Shown one piece after another: positions 8,988 through 17,455 of a stretch of DNA of 64,000 nt. Every line of letters begins with the position of its first letter. Position 1 is the first letter of the stretch. Source of the DNA: Clostridium sp. AT4 (lineage in GTDB: Bacteria > Bacillota > Clostridia > Lachnospirales > Lachnospiraceae); the NCBI RefSeq assembly GCF_001517625.2, contig NZ_LN999828.1, positions 822,303 through 886,302 on the forward strand, in the 5' to 3' direction. The notes beneath the pieces were generated by a model. The model was given only the letters and a program-made list of their open reading frames with translations, ran no database searches and was not told where the DNA came from. Made by a program: the position numbers and the translations under genes.

Positions 8988-10550
8988 ATGATCATGATAA
9001 AACGAATAAAACAAGGAGCGGCGGCGCTGCTTCTCATGTGTGTGATGACGGTGCTGCTGCCATGGTGCGGCATCACAGCCTTCGCCGCAACGGCGCGGAT
9101 CGCATTTTCCGATCCGTCTGCAGCTGCAGGCAGTGAATTTACTGTCAGAATGAAGATATCAGGCAGTGAACCCTTATCTACGGCAGATGTGATGCTTTCC
9201 TATGATGCAGCCAGCCTGGAATTTATCGAGGGAACCAATACGGACGGCGGAAACGGAGCTCTCCGGGTTCATGGAGATGCAGGAGCAGGCGGCGCCTCCA
9301 CACTGGCCTATGAGCTGAAATTTAAGGCGCTTACTGCAGGCACCTCCCAGATCACGGTTAAAGAGCAGGAAGTTTATGACGCGAATTCCAAGCTTGTTAC
9401 AGTGGATCAGCAGGGACAGTCGAAGGTGACAGTGACCGCAGAGGAGGGGGCTTCTGATAATGCTTCTTTGAAATCCTTAAAGGTGTCCCCCGGCACCCTT
9501 TCTCCGGAGTTTTCAGCAGATGTGGACACTTACAGCGTGAAAGTGGGTACGGATGTTGATCAGCTGATCGTCAGCGCAGAAACGGCAGACAGCAAGGCGG
9601 CTACGCAGGTTTCAGGAGCAGAAGGCCTTCAAATGGGTGAAAACCGCGTCACGGTAAAGGTTACTGCACAGGACGGACAGGCCTCAAAAGAATATGTGAT
9701 CGTAGTTACTAAAGAAGAAGGCGGAGCATCTGCGGACAGCCAGACCTCTTCTGCAAATGAAGCCTTTGAGATGCATGTTTCCAGACGTTCCTTTACTGTG
9801 ATGGAGCCGGATGATACGGTAGAGGTGCCGGAAGGACTGGTTTCTACCACCATTACCATTGACGATCATAAGGTGACCGGATGGGTATGGGGCGATGAGG
9901 CAGAGCATGAATACTGCGTAATTTATGCCATGAATGAGGATGGAGAAAAGGGACTGTACCGATACGATTTAAAGAGTTCTGAGCGTACCATCCAGCGATA
10001 TTTTGCTGACAGCTCATCTACCGCGGTATCTGCGGAGACATACGAGCTTTTAGCCGGACAGTATGATTCCCTCAGAAAGGATTATAATCTGTTCCGTACC
10101 CTGCTGATCGCAGTGATCGTGATTGCTCTTGTATTGGTTGTTCTTCTTATTGTGTCCCTGACAGGAAAGAAAGACAGAGGAAGAAGAGAACGGATTTCTG
10201 AGCGGAAGGATGAGACAGGGTCCAGACCGCAGAAGGAAGAGGCACCATTACACAGCCGGAAAGAAGAAAGAGAGAAGCTGATCCCGGATCCGTTTGAAGA
10301 GGAAGAAGCGGAAGAGATGGAGTATATCGTTGAGGAAGATCAGGGTGACACATCGGAAGAAGAACCGGCTTCCAAGGAGGAGGACGACTTCTTTGACACC
10401 ATAGATCTTTCCTTTGAGGATGAGGAAGAAGAACCGGAACATGAAACGGCAGAGCCTGAGCCTAAGGCTCCCATCCGTCAGCTCCATCCGCGTCTGTCAT
10501 CGGAGGAAAAGCGGGAAGATGGCGATGATTTTGAAATTTTTGATCTGTAA
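8988..10550 (+). CDS. Cohesin-like and cadherin-like domain membrane protein
   Basis: 520 residues. A signal peptide (1-about 30) is followed by a cohesin-type domain (about 31-150: ARIAFSDPSAAAGSEFTV ... SYDAASLEF ... TLAYELKFKA). Next come a cadherin-like beta-sandwich (about 158-243, related to the one in the preceding gene), a less defined extracellular part (about 255-365), one membrane segment (about 371-392) and a strongly acidic cytoplasmic tail of about 125 residues. No dockerin is seen nearby, so the cohesin domain need not mean a cellulosome; it may bind another surface protein or glycan. The ATG at 8988 follows AGCAGGA; an in-frame ATG two codons later is equally possible. Confidence 0.75.
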   Translation: MIMIKRIKQGAAALLLMCVMTVLLPWCGITAFAATARIAFSDPSAAAGSEFTVRMKISGSEPLSTADVMLSYDAASLEFIEGTNTDGGNGALRVHGDAGAGGASTLAYELKFKALTAGTSQITVKEQEVYDANSKLVTVDQQGQSKVTVTAEEGASDNASLKSLKVSPGTLSPEFSADVDTYSVKVGTDVDQLIVSAETADSKAATQVSGAEGLQMGENRVTVKVTAQDGQASKEYVIVVTKEEGGASADSQTSSANEAFEMHVSRRSFTVMEPDDTVEVPEGLVSTTITIDDHKVTGWVWGDEAEHEYCVIYAMNEDGEKGLYRYDLKSSERTIQRYFADSSSTAVSAETYELLAGQYDSLRKDYNLFRTLLIAVIVIALVLVVLLIVSLTGKKDRGRRERISERKDETGSRPQKEEAPLHSRKEEREKLIPDPFEEEEAEEMEYIVEEDQGDTSEEEPASKEEDDFFDTIDLSFEDEEEEPEHETAEPEPKAPIRQLHPRLSSEEKREDGDDFEIFDL

Positions 10551-10559
10551 ATAGGATTT

Positions 10560-10604
10560 AGCCCCAAATGTAAGGATATGTCTTTACTTTTGGGGCTGTT
10601 TTTA
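10560..10604 (+). terminator. Rho-independent terminator
   Basis: AGCCCCAAA pairs with TTTGGGGCT, and the stem continues inward through GTAA/TTAC. A T-run follows. It separates the cohesin-like gene from the flavodiiron gene. Confidence 0.88.
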
Positions 10605-10647
10605 TCGGAAACCGGTTTAAAAATCCTTCTGTTCGGCAAATAATACA

Positions 10648-10676
10648 ATGACATTTAAAACAATTTGTGCTATACT
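10648..10676 (+). promoter_or_regulatory. Promoter for the flavodiiron protein gene
   Basis: ATGACA (10648-10653), 17-nt spacer, TATACT (10671-10676). Transcription would start near 10683, about 50 nt before the ATG. Confidence 0.7.
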
Positions 10677-10731
10677 GCCTACGGATTAAATTTGTGTATA
10701 TTTTAACGTCCATTGGAAAGGAAGATTAGAG

Positions 10732-11934
10732 ATGTACTGTATTAAAAAGATTAAAGATGATTTATTCTGGGTTGGCGGGACAGACCGCCGTCTGACTTTG
10801 TTTGAAAATGCATTTCCAATCCCCAGAGGAGTTTCTTACAACGCATACGTTTTAAAAGATGAAAAAACGGTTCTCTTTGACACGGTAGACAACGCCATCG
10901 GCGACCAGCTGTTTGAAAATCTGGAAGCTGTACTGGAAGGCCGTACGCTGGATTATGTAATTGTGAATCATATGGAGCCGGATCATGCGTCCACGCTGTC
11001 AGAGGTAGTAAGACGTTATCCGGAAGTAAAGATCGTATGCAATGCCAAGACAGTTGCTATTATCAAGCAGTTCTTTGATTTTGACATTGATTCCCGGGCA
11101 GTGATCGTAAAGGAAAACGATACCTTCTGCACCGGAAAGCACACGTATACATTTGTTATGGCTCCTATGGTTCACTGGCCGGAGGTTATGGTTACCTACG
11201 ATATGACAGACAAGATACTGTTTTCCGCAGACGCCTTTGGTACCTTTGGCGCTATGAATGGAAATATTTTTGCGGATGAAGTGAATTTTGAGCGTGATTG
11301 GCTGGATGACGCCAGAAGATATTATACAAATATCGTAGGAAAGTTTGGTGCTTCCGTTCAGACGCTGTTAAAAAAGGCTGCCGGACTGGATATCCAGATG
11401 ATCTGCCCGCTCCACGGCCCTGTATGGCGTGAGAATATCAGCTGGTATGTGGACAAATATCTTACCTGGAGTAGCTACGCGCCTGAGGAAAGGGCAGTTA
11501 TGATCGCCTACGGATCTATTTACGGAAATACAGAGAATGCGGCCAATATTCTTGCCTGCAGACTGGCGGACAGAGGCGTCCGCAATATTGCGGTTTATGA
11601 CGTTTCCTCTACTCATCCGTCCGTTCTGGTAAGCGAAGCCTTCCGCTGCAGCCATCTGGTATTTGCTTCCGTAACCTATAACGGCGGCATTTTCACAAAT
11701 ATGGAGCGGGTGCTGGGCGACTTAAAAGCACATGCGCTTCAGAACCGCACCGTAGCCCTAATGGAAAATGGTTCCTGGGGCCTCATCGCTGCAAAGCAGA
11801 TGAAGGAAATCATTTCTACGATGAAAAACATGGAGATCCTGGAGCCCTCCTTAAGCATCAAATCCAGCTTAAAGAAGGGACAGGAGGCAGAAATAGATGC
11901 GATTGCAGATGCGATTGCAGCTTCTGTTCTCTAA
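10732..11934 (+). CDS. fprA: Flavodiiron protein (A-type flavoprotein, O2/NO reductase)
   Basis: Cytoplasmic enzyme that reduces O2 to water (or NO to N2O) in anaerobes. The beta-lactamase-like domain (about 1-250) keeps all diiron ligands: His80, Glu82, Asp84 and His85 in NHMEPDHAS, His148 in MVHWPEV, Asp167 in SADAFG, and His228 in PLHGPVW. The flavodoxin domain (about 255-400) starts with the FMN-binding AYGSIYGNTENAA. The 400-residue length is that of class A enzymes with no rubredoxin or reductase fusion, so electrons must come from a separate rubredoxin or similar donor. It has its own promoter and ends 7 bp from the convergent asparagine-synthetase-like gene. Confidence 0.93.
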   Translation: MYCIKKIKDDLFWVGGTDRRLTLFENAFPIPRGVSYNAYVLKDEKTVLFDTVDNAIGDQLFENLEAVLEGRTLDYVIVNHMEPDHASTLSEVVRRYPEVKIVCNAKTVAIIKQFFDFDIDSRAVIVKENDTFCTGKHTYTFVMAPMVHWPEVMVTYDMTDKILFSADAFGTFGAMNGNIFADEVNFERDWLDDARRYYTNIVGKFGASVQTLLKKAAGLDIQMICPLHGPVWRENISWYVDKYLTWSSYAPEERAVMIAYGSIYGNTENAANILACRLADRGVRNIAVYDVSSTHPSVLVSEAFRCSHLVFASVTYNGGIFTNMERVLGDLKAHALQNRTVALMENGSWGLIAAKQMKEIISTMKNMEILEPSLSIKSSLKKGQEAEIDAIADAIAASVL

Positions 11935-11941
11935 TCCATCG

Positions 11942-13792
11942 TCATAGCTTAAGGGTTATGCGGTAATGACTCAGCCAGAAGTTGATCTGGATCAGATAAG
12001 CCATCATCTGCGGGCCTGCCATGAGCTGGCCGTACCAGGGCTTTCCATAGTCAGAGGTCATCTGAAGGAAACGTTCCGTCTTTTCTCTGTCTAAAAATTC
12101 CATAACAGGGGAAGAGGGATCATGGATTATTTCACGCACCTGTTCTGCGAGCAGAGCTTCATAGTGTGTATCATATGTTTTGGGATAGGGGGATTTTCTG
12201 CGCCATAATACTTCTTCGGGAAGCAGTCCCTTGGAGACATGGCGCAGGAGACCCTTTGCCGTATGATCCTTTGCCTTCAGTTCCCAGGGCACATTCCAGA
12301 GATATTCAATAATCCTGTGGTCGGCAAAAGGAACTCTGGCTTTTAAGCCGGAAAAATCAGCGGCCCGATCCATGCGTTCTAAAAGAGTACGCATAAACCA
12401 GTTCAGATTCAGCCAGACAATTTCCCGTTGTCTGGCTTCTTTTTTTGTATCCTCTTTGCAGACGGGGAGATGGGACAGGGAAAAATCGCAGGCGCTTTGT
12501 ACATATTCCTCCATATGGAGCAGTTTAATTATTTCATCCTTCAGCAGCGCCTTTCTGGGCGACAGATCCATCGTCCAGGGAAAGCCGTGAAATTTAAGGC
12601 AGTCTTCTTTATAAAACCAGGGATAACCTCCGAAGATCTCATCGGCACATTCACCTGTGAGCGCCACGGAGCTGGTATTTTTTACCATGGAGCAAAAGTG
12701 CAGAAGGGAGGCGTCGATATCTCCCATGGCCGGCAGATCGTGAGCTAAAACGGAATCTGTAAGGCGGCTGGCTAAAACAGTACTGCTGCATTCCAGATAA
12801 TGATGATCGGTATGAAGGCAGCGGACCATCTGTTCTGCATAAGGACGGTCCCTGGAGGGCTGGAAATCGTTGGACTGAAAGCAGGCGTCATTTTCCGTAA
12901 AGTCAAAGGAGAAGGTGGTAAGGGTCTTTCCGACCGCTGCACATTTCCTGGCGCAGACGGCAGATACCAGGCTGGAATCCAGCCCGCCGGATAAAAAGGT
13001 GCATACCGGTTCAGCAGAGTCCAGCTGACGGCTGATAGCATCGGTGACTAAGAAGGAGGTTTTTTCTACGGTCTTTTCCCAGGAGTCACCGTGGGGATGG
13101 CTTTCCAGCGTCCAGTAGGGTTTTTCCGTTTTTCTTTCCGGCGTAAGGATCAGGACATGGCCGGGAAGCACCTCACGGATGCCGCAGAAAATACCGCAGC
13201 CTGAGGATCTGGCAGGCCCAAGGGAGAAAATTTCGTTTGCGCCTGTAAGATCCAGTTCCGGTTTGATTTCGGGCAGAGAAAGGAGGGAGCGGATACGGGA
13301 GGAAAAGGCCAGCTCACCGTCTTTAAGAACGGTGTAAAACAGCGGTTTTGAACCGATCCTGTCTCGAAAGAGAAGAAGCGTCTGACAGGCTGTATCACAG
13401 ATGGCAAAGGCAAAAATACCGTTAAGCCGTTTTACAAAATCCATTCCCCATTCCAGATAACTTTCCAGAAGGATTTCTTTATCTGAGGAGGATTGAAAGG
13501 AGTGCCCCAGATGTTTCAGTTCTGTCCGAAGCTCGTTGGAATTGTAAAGTTCTCCGCAGAAAGCCACGGCCACAATGCCTGAACCAAAGGCTTTTGAGAT
13601 AAGGCTGCTTGCGGTTTCTGGCTCCGACGGCCCGGTTTCTGAAAGGCAAATGCAGGAAGAGAGCCACAGCCTTGTCTGGCCCTTTCCGTTTTTCTTCAGG
13701 GAATCTCCCATAGCGTTCAGGCGCTCCTGAAAATAAGCTCTGTTGTTTAAGTACACCCCTTCCGGGTGGAAAAAACCTGCAATTTTGTACAT
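11942..13792 (-). CDS. Asparagine synthetase-like protein without the Cys2 nucleophile
   Basis: Class II glutamine amidotransferase fold (about 1-225) plus asparagine synthetase domain (about 240-600). The synthetase pyrophosphate-binding loop SGGLDSS (268-274) and the TGECADEIFGGYPWF stretch are intact, so aspartate adenylation looks possible. Normal AsnB proteins begin MCGI, with Cys2 freed by methionine removal; this one begins MYKIAGFF, with Tyr2 and Lys3. The start is well fixed by GGAGGACAGAGA just upstream, and no in-frame start with MCG exists. It may use free ammonia, or act on another carboxylate. Its 3' end lies 7 bp from the flavodiiron gene. Confidence 0.82.
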   Translation of the reverse strand: MYKIAGFFHPEGVYLNNRAYFQERLNAMGDSLKKNGKGQTRLWLSSCICLSETGPSEPETASSLISKAFGSGIVAVAFCGELYNSNELRTELKHLGHSFQSSSDKEILLESYLEWGMDFVKRLNGIFAFAICDTACQTLLLFRDRIGSKPLFYTVLKDGELAFSSRIRSLLSLPEIKPELDLTGANEIFSLGPARSSGCGIFCGIREVLPGHVLILTPERKTEKPYWTLESHPHGDSWEKTVEKTSFLVTDAISRQLDSAEPVCTFLSGGLDSSLVSAVCARKCAAVGKTLTTFSFDFTENDACFQSNDFQPSRDRPYAEQMVRCLHTDHHYLECSSTVLASRLTDSVLAHDLPAMGDIDASLLHFCSMVKNTSSVALTGECADEIFGGYPWFYKEDCLKFHGFPWTMDLSPRKALLKDEIIKLLHMEEYVQSACDFSLSHLPVCKEDTKKEARQREIVWLNLNWFMRTLLERMDRAADFSGLKARVPFADHRIIEYLWNVPWELKAKDHTAKGLLRHVSKGLLPEEVLWRRKSPYPKTYDTHYEALLAEQVREIIHDPSSPVMEFLDREKTERFLQMTSDYGKPWYGQLMAGPQMMAYLIQINFWLSHYRITLKL

Positions 13793-13889
13793 TCTCTGTC
13801 CTCCGGGCAGGAAATAATTTCAGTAATCATAATATGCAATATACGGCTGCAAATTGACAGAAAACGGGAAAAACGAGAGAATGAAAGTC

Positions 13890-13918
13890 TTGATTTTCAA
13901 CCCGGAAACTGATATGCT
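13890..13918 (+). promoter_or_regulatory. Possible promoter for the MobA-MobB gene
   Basis: TTGATT (13890-13895), 17-nt spacer, TATGCT (13913-13918), about 60 nt before the chosen ATG. Each hexamer has imperfect consensus, so support is moderate. A separate TTGACA at 13854-13859 lacks a good -10. Confidence 0.5.
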
Positions 13919-13980
13919 TAATCATCATAGTGCCTGATCGCTGGCTTTTTAGCTGGCAGCCGGGGATAGGAGACGAAATT

Positions 13981-15099
13981 ATGAAATGGGGCTGTGTTCT
14001 TTTAAAAGGCGGCAGAGGAAGCCGTATGGGATACAGAGATAAGTCAGAGCTCATATGGAGAGGACAAACCTTCGGTTTTCGGATCAGACAGGAGCTGGAG
14101 CAGCTTGGTATACCCTGTTTTCTTTCAGAGGCAGAAAAAAGCAGCCCAAGTGAAGATGCCGGAAACAAAATGGCTCTGTGGAACCCTGTTTTGGATCAGA
14201 TTCAGCAGGCAGGTCCCATGGGAGGGATTGTGTCCTGTCTTAAGGCCTGTCTTTTAAAGGACAGTTCCATGGAAGGCCTGTTTTTTGTGTCCTGCGATCT
14301 GCCATTTTTCAGAAAGGAAATGGCTGTCCGTCTGGTAGCTGCTTTTAAAGAGGGAGATGACGGGGTTATGTGGCGCACACGGGACGGACGGCTCCATCCC
14401 GTCTGCGCTTTTTACGCCAAAAGCGCCCTTCCGGTGATTGAATCCTGCCTGAATGAGGGGGAGTTCCGGATGAGGACGCTGTGCAGCAGACTGCGTATGC
14501 GTATTCTGGATACAGAAAAGGAACACATTCCCGATACCTGGTTTATGAATATAAACCGTCCGGAGGCGTATGAAGCGCTGGAAGATAGAAAAAGGCCTGC
14601 AGTATTGGCGGTAAGCGGCAGTAAAAATACGGGAAAAACGACGCTTACAGAAGCACTTGTAAGAGAACTCTCCAAACGTGGGGTGAAAGTCGCCGTGATC
14701 AAGCATGACGGTCACGATTTTACCCCGGATGTTCCCGGAACGGACAGCCATCGCATGAAGGCTGCCGGGGCTTTTGGAACGGTTGTTTATTCAGAAAAGA
14801 GGTTTTGCGTGGTCAAAGAAGAAACAAAGCAGGCAGAAGATTTCATTGCCTGTTTTTCAGAGGCGGATCTGATCCTTTTGGAGGGGCAGAAACATTCATC
14901 CTATCCCAAGCTTGAGACCATGCGCAGAGTCATTTCAACAGAGCCTGTATGCAGACAGGAGACCGTACTGGCTTATGTAACAGATTTTGGAGGCGGAGGG
15001 ATACAGGGAAAATGGGATGAGACGCCGGTGTATCCATTTCAGGATATGGATCGGATTTTAGAACTTGTTATAAAGGTTATGGATGGTTGCAAAGGATAA
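13981..15099 (+). CDS. mobAB: MobA-MobB fusion: molybdopterin-guanine dinucleotide biosynthesis
   Basis: The N-terminal half (about 1-200) is a MobA-type guanylyltransferase, which attaches GMP to molybdopterin. It starts VLLKGGRGSRMG, the nucleotide-binding motif, and carries the later SCDLPF. The C-terminal half (about 206-372) is MobB, a GTP-binding adaptor, with P-loop GSKNTGKTT (Lys219) and IKHDGH. The ATG at 13981 has AGGAGACGAAATT before it; a longer reading from GTG at 13930 adds 17 residues that do not belong to the family. No other cofactor genes are in the window, so the synthesis pathway must lie elsewhere. The 372-residue length equals MobA plus MobB. Confidence 0.85.
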   Translation: MKWGCVLLKGGRGSRMGYRDKSELIWRGQTFGFRIRQELEQLGIPCFLSEAEKSSPSEDAGNKMALWNPVLDQIQQAGPMGGIVSCLKACLLKDSSMEGLFFVSCDLPFFRKEMAVRLVAAFKEGDDGVMWRTRDGRLHPVCAFYAKSALPVIESCLNEGEFRMRTLCSRLRMRILDTEKEHIPDTWFMNINRPEAYEALEDRKRPAVLAVSGSKNTGKTTLTEALVRELSKRGVKVAVIKHDGHDFTPDVPGTDSHRMKAAGAFGTVVYSEKRFCVVKEETKQAEDFIACFSEADLILLEGQKHSSYPKLETMRRVISTEPVCRQETVLAYVTDFGGGGIQGKWDETPVYPFQDMDRILELVIKVMDGCKG

Positions 15100-15124
15100 A
15101 ATCATAAGAAAAGGAGAGAACGAT

Positions 15125-16150
15125 ATGCTGTCATTTGAAAGTGATTATACAGAAGGGGCCCATGAGGCCATTTTAAAACGTCTGGCGGAGACAAACCGGG
15201 AGCAGACTCCGGGGTATGGAGCTGATCCCTACTGTGAAGCTGCAAAGGAAAAGATTGCCGGAGCCTGCCGCTGCCCGCAGGCAGATATCTATTTTCTTAC
15301 AGGGGGGACTCAGACCAACCAGACGGTGATCGATTCTCTTTTAAAGAACTATGAGGGTGTGATCGCTGCCCAGACGGGTCATGTGAATGTCCACGAGGCA
15401 GGGGCAATCGAGTTTACAGGCCATAAGGTTCAGGCTCTGCCTCAGAAAAACGGAAAGATAGAGCCGGAGACGTTACGGGCATATATGGAGGCGTTTTATA
15501 AGGATCCATCCCATGACCATATGGTATTTCCGGGCATGGTCTACATTTCCCATCCGACAGAGTTTGGAACTCTTTATACGAAAGCAGAACTGACAGCTCT
15601 GTCTGAAATCTGCGGCGAGTACGGGCTTCCTCTGTTTTTAGACGGAGCCCGCCTGGGATATGGCCTGATGAGCCTGGATACGGATGTGACGTTAGAGGAT
15701 ATCGCCAGACTCTGTGATGTGTTTTATATCGGAGGCACGAAGGTAGGAGCACTGTTTGGGGAGGCTGTGGTATTTACAAAAAAGAATGCTCCCAGACAGT
15801 TTGTTACCTTAATAAAGCAGCATGGAGCGCTGCTTGCAAAAGGGCGTCTTCTGGGGCTGCAGTTTGATACTCTGTTTACAGATGGGCTGTACTTTGAAAT
15901 TAGCCGCCATGCCATTCAAATGGCAGAGCGTTTAAAGAAAGGACTTCGTGAAAAGGGCTGTAAGTTCCTTATTGATTCACCTACAAACCAGCAGTTTGTG
16001 GTACTGGATCAGGATACGATCCGGCGGCTGGAAGAACAGGTGGCGTTCAGCATCTGGGAGCCGGTAGATGAAAACCATACGGCTGTGCGTTTTGCCACCA
16101 GCTGGGCTACGACGCCGGAGATGGTGGACGCGCTTTTGGAGCTGCTTTAA
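15125..16150 (+). CDS. ltaE: Low-specificity L-threonine aldolase (PLP-dependent)
   Basis: Cleaves threonine or allo-threonine to glycine and acetaldehyde in the cytoplasm. It belongs to the beta-eliminating lyase/aldolase fold-type I family: the PLP lysine is Lys206 in YIGGTKVGALFGE, and LFLDGARLGYGLM supplies the Asp and Arg that contact the cofactor. 341 residues is normal. The chosen ATG has AAGGAGAGAACGAT in front; an in-frame ATG at 15083 sits inside the preceding gene and lacks a ribosome site. The gene starts 25 bp after the MobA-MobB stop and may be cotranscribed. Confidence 0.87.
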   Translation: MLSFESDYTEGAHEAILKRLAETNREQTPGYGADPYCEAAKEKIAGACRCPQADIYFLTGGTQTNQTVIDSLLKNYEGVIAAQTGHVNVHEAGAIEFTGHKVQALPQKNGKIEPETLRAYMEAFYKDPSHDHMVFPGMVYISHPTEFGTLYTKAELTALSEICGEYGLPLFLDGARLGYGLMSLDTDVTLEDIARLCDVFYIGGTKVGALFGEAVVFTKKNAPRQFVTLIKQHGALLAKGRLLGLQFDTLFTDGLYFEISRHAIQMAERLKKGLREKGCKFLIDSPTNQQFVVLDQDTIRRLEEQVAFSIWEPVDENHTAVRFATSWATTPEMVDALLELL

Positions 16151-16194
16151 AGAACAGGAGCAGGGCAGGAATAAAATATCTGCAGAAATGAAGG

Positions 16195-16242
16195 GATCCG
16201 TCAGGAGCCAGAAGTTAGTGGTTCTTGACGGATCTTTATTTT
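16195..16242 (+). terminator. Strong terminator after the threonine aldolase
   Basis: A 16-bp stem (16195-16210 with 16219-16234, two G-U pairs) around an 8-nt loop, followed by TTTATTTT. The right arm includes the -35 box of the next promoter. Confidence 0.85.
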
Positions 16243-16253
16243 CCTGTTATAGT
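16225..16253 (+). promoter_or_regulatory. Promoter of the GntR-mcsA-mcsB-clpC operon
   Basis: TTGACG (16225-16230), 17-nt spacer, TATAGT (16248-16253) with an upstream TG (extended -10). The -35 lies inside the right arm of the preceding terminator. Transcription would start near 16260. Confidence 0.7.
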
Positions 16254-16266
16254 AAAGACGGCAGGT

Positions 16267-16294
16267 GTTATATTGCCTGTAGAACAGATATAAC
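16267..16294 (+). promoter_or_regulatory. Inverted repeat, candidate operator of the GntR regulator
   Basis: GTTATAT (16267-16273) and ATATAAC (16288-16294) are perfect complements, and inside them CTGT (16277-16280) and ACAG (16284-16287) also pair around AGA. A three-base TGC on the left arm breaks strict symmetry. It lies just downstream of the predicted start point, where bound repressor would block transcription. No CtsR-type direct repeat was found in this region. Confidence 0.5.
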
Positions 16295-16358
16295 GTTGAT
16301 GCTCAGGCTGCGGCAGGTCCGTTCCGATTAGAGTCATAGAACGAAAGATGGTGTGCGT

Positions 16359-16754
16359 ATGGTATTAAAGATTGATTTTAACAGCGACGAGGCGATTTAT
16401 ATCCAGCTTCGCAATCAGATCATCATGGGGATCGCTACAGATATGATACGGGAGGGGGATACGCTGCCCTCGGTGCGTCAGATGGCCGATCATATCGGCA
16501 TCAATATGCATACAGTAAATAAGGCATATTCCGTTTTGCGCCAGGAGGGGTTTGTAAAGCTGGACCGGAGAAAGGGCGCTGTTGTCTGTCTGGATATTGA
16601 TAAACTTCAGGCCATTGAGGAGATGCGCCAGAATCTGGATGTGGTTTTGGCCTGTGGTATCTGCCGGGATATTTCCCGGCGGGAAGTCCATGAGCTGGTA
16701 GATCAGATTTATGACCGGTATACAAGACCTTGTGCAGACGAAGAAGACCTGTAA
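16359..16754 (+). CDS. GntR-family regulator, YtrA type, in the ctsR position
   Basis: 131 residues: a winged helix-turn-helix (about 5-72: IYIQLRNQIIMGIA ... LPSVRQMADHIGINMHTVNKAY) followed by a short helical tail (about 78-131), the architecture of the YtrA subfamily of GntR repressors. In most Firmicutes the first gene before mcsA-mcsB-clpC is ctsR; here this gene takes that place, 29 bp before mcsA. It may therefore repress the stress operon, but no direct evidence is visible beyond position and a nearby inverted repeat. A GTG two codons upstream (16353) is an alternative start. Confidence 0.85.
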   Translation: MVLKIDFNSDEAIYIQLRNQIIMGIATDMIREGDTLPSVRQMADHIGINMHTVNKAYSVLRQEGFVKLDRRKGAVVCLDIDKLQAIEEMRQNLDVVLACGICRDISRREVHELVDQIYDRYTRPCADEEDL

Positions 16755-16783
16755 ATGGGCAGGAGCCCGGATGGAGGAGCAGT

Positions 16784-17455
16784 ATGTTATGTGAAAAATG
16801 TAAGATACGGGAAGCAAATATAAAATATACGGAAATTATTAATGGAGTGAAGACAGAGCACAATCTTTGTTCTCACTGTGCCAGGGAAATGGATTTTGGA
16901 CAGTATGGCGCTGTGCTCGACGGGGAATTTCCTCTGGGAAGGCTTCTTTCCGGCCTTTTAGGGCTGGAAGAAGATGAAGAGGATACAGATGAGAGGGCGG
17001 CAGTGGTCTGCCCTACCTGCGGCACCAGTTTTGACGATTTTGTGGAAAACAGCCGGTTTGGCTGTCCGGACTGTTATGGGGTGTTTGACCTTTTTATAAA
17101 TGACAAGATCAAACAGCTTCAGGGAAGTGAAAACCATAAGGGAAAGCATCCAAAATTCAGGAGCAAATTTGAAAAAGAGCACCTGGATGCGTTAAAAGCG
17201 CCGGAAGAACCCATAAAAGGGCAAACAACTTCGGAAGATAACCGTATCGATACTGATCCCGGGAAAGAAAAAACGGCTGTGTCTGCAGAGGAAAGCCTTC
17301 AGGTGGTGCGTCTGCAGAAAGCCTTAAAGGAAGCTGTTTCTAAGGAGGATTATGAGAGCGCGGCCCGGTATAGGGATGAGATCCGTGCTTTAAAAGCAAA
17401 GGCAGCCGAAGGCCGGGATGAGAAGGGAGGCAGGACAGATGAGCCGATGGTATGA
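16784..17455 (+). CDS. mcsA: McsA-like zinc-binding activator of McsB
   Basis: In Bacillus, McsA activates the arginine kinase McsB. This 223-residue protein has four CxxC pairs: CEKC at the start, CSHC, then CPTC and CPDC around residues 73-103. It ends with a UVR (UvrB/UvrC) motif (about 170-205, LQKALKEAVSKEDYESAARY and the following residues), the usual McsA layout. The ATG at 16784 has GGAGGAG at the right spacing; the reading frame is open further upstream, but that part overlaps the GntR gene and is unlike the family. It overlaps mcsB by 17 bp. Confidence 0.87.
   Translation: MLCEKCKIREANIKYTEIINGVKTEHNLCSHCAREMDFGQYGAVLDGEFPLGRLLSGLLGLEEDEEDTDERAAVVCPTCGTSFDDFVENSRFGCPDCYGVFDLFINDKIKQLQGSENHKGKHPKFRSKFEKEHLDALKAPEEPIKGQTTSEDNRIDTDPGKEKTAVSAEESLQVVRLQKALKEAVSKEDYESAARYRDEIRALKAKAAEGRDEKGGRTDEPMV

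Noticed and set aside
8988-10550. Evidence for a cellulosome
   Set aside because: A single cohesin-like domain without dockerin proteins or carbohydrate-active enzymes in the window is not enough.
13793-13870. T-box leader before the asparagine synthetase-like gene
   Set aside because: No T-box consensus (AGGGTGGNACCGCG-like) or long structured leader is present on the minus strand.
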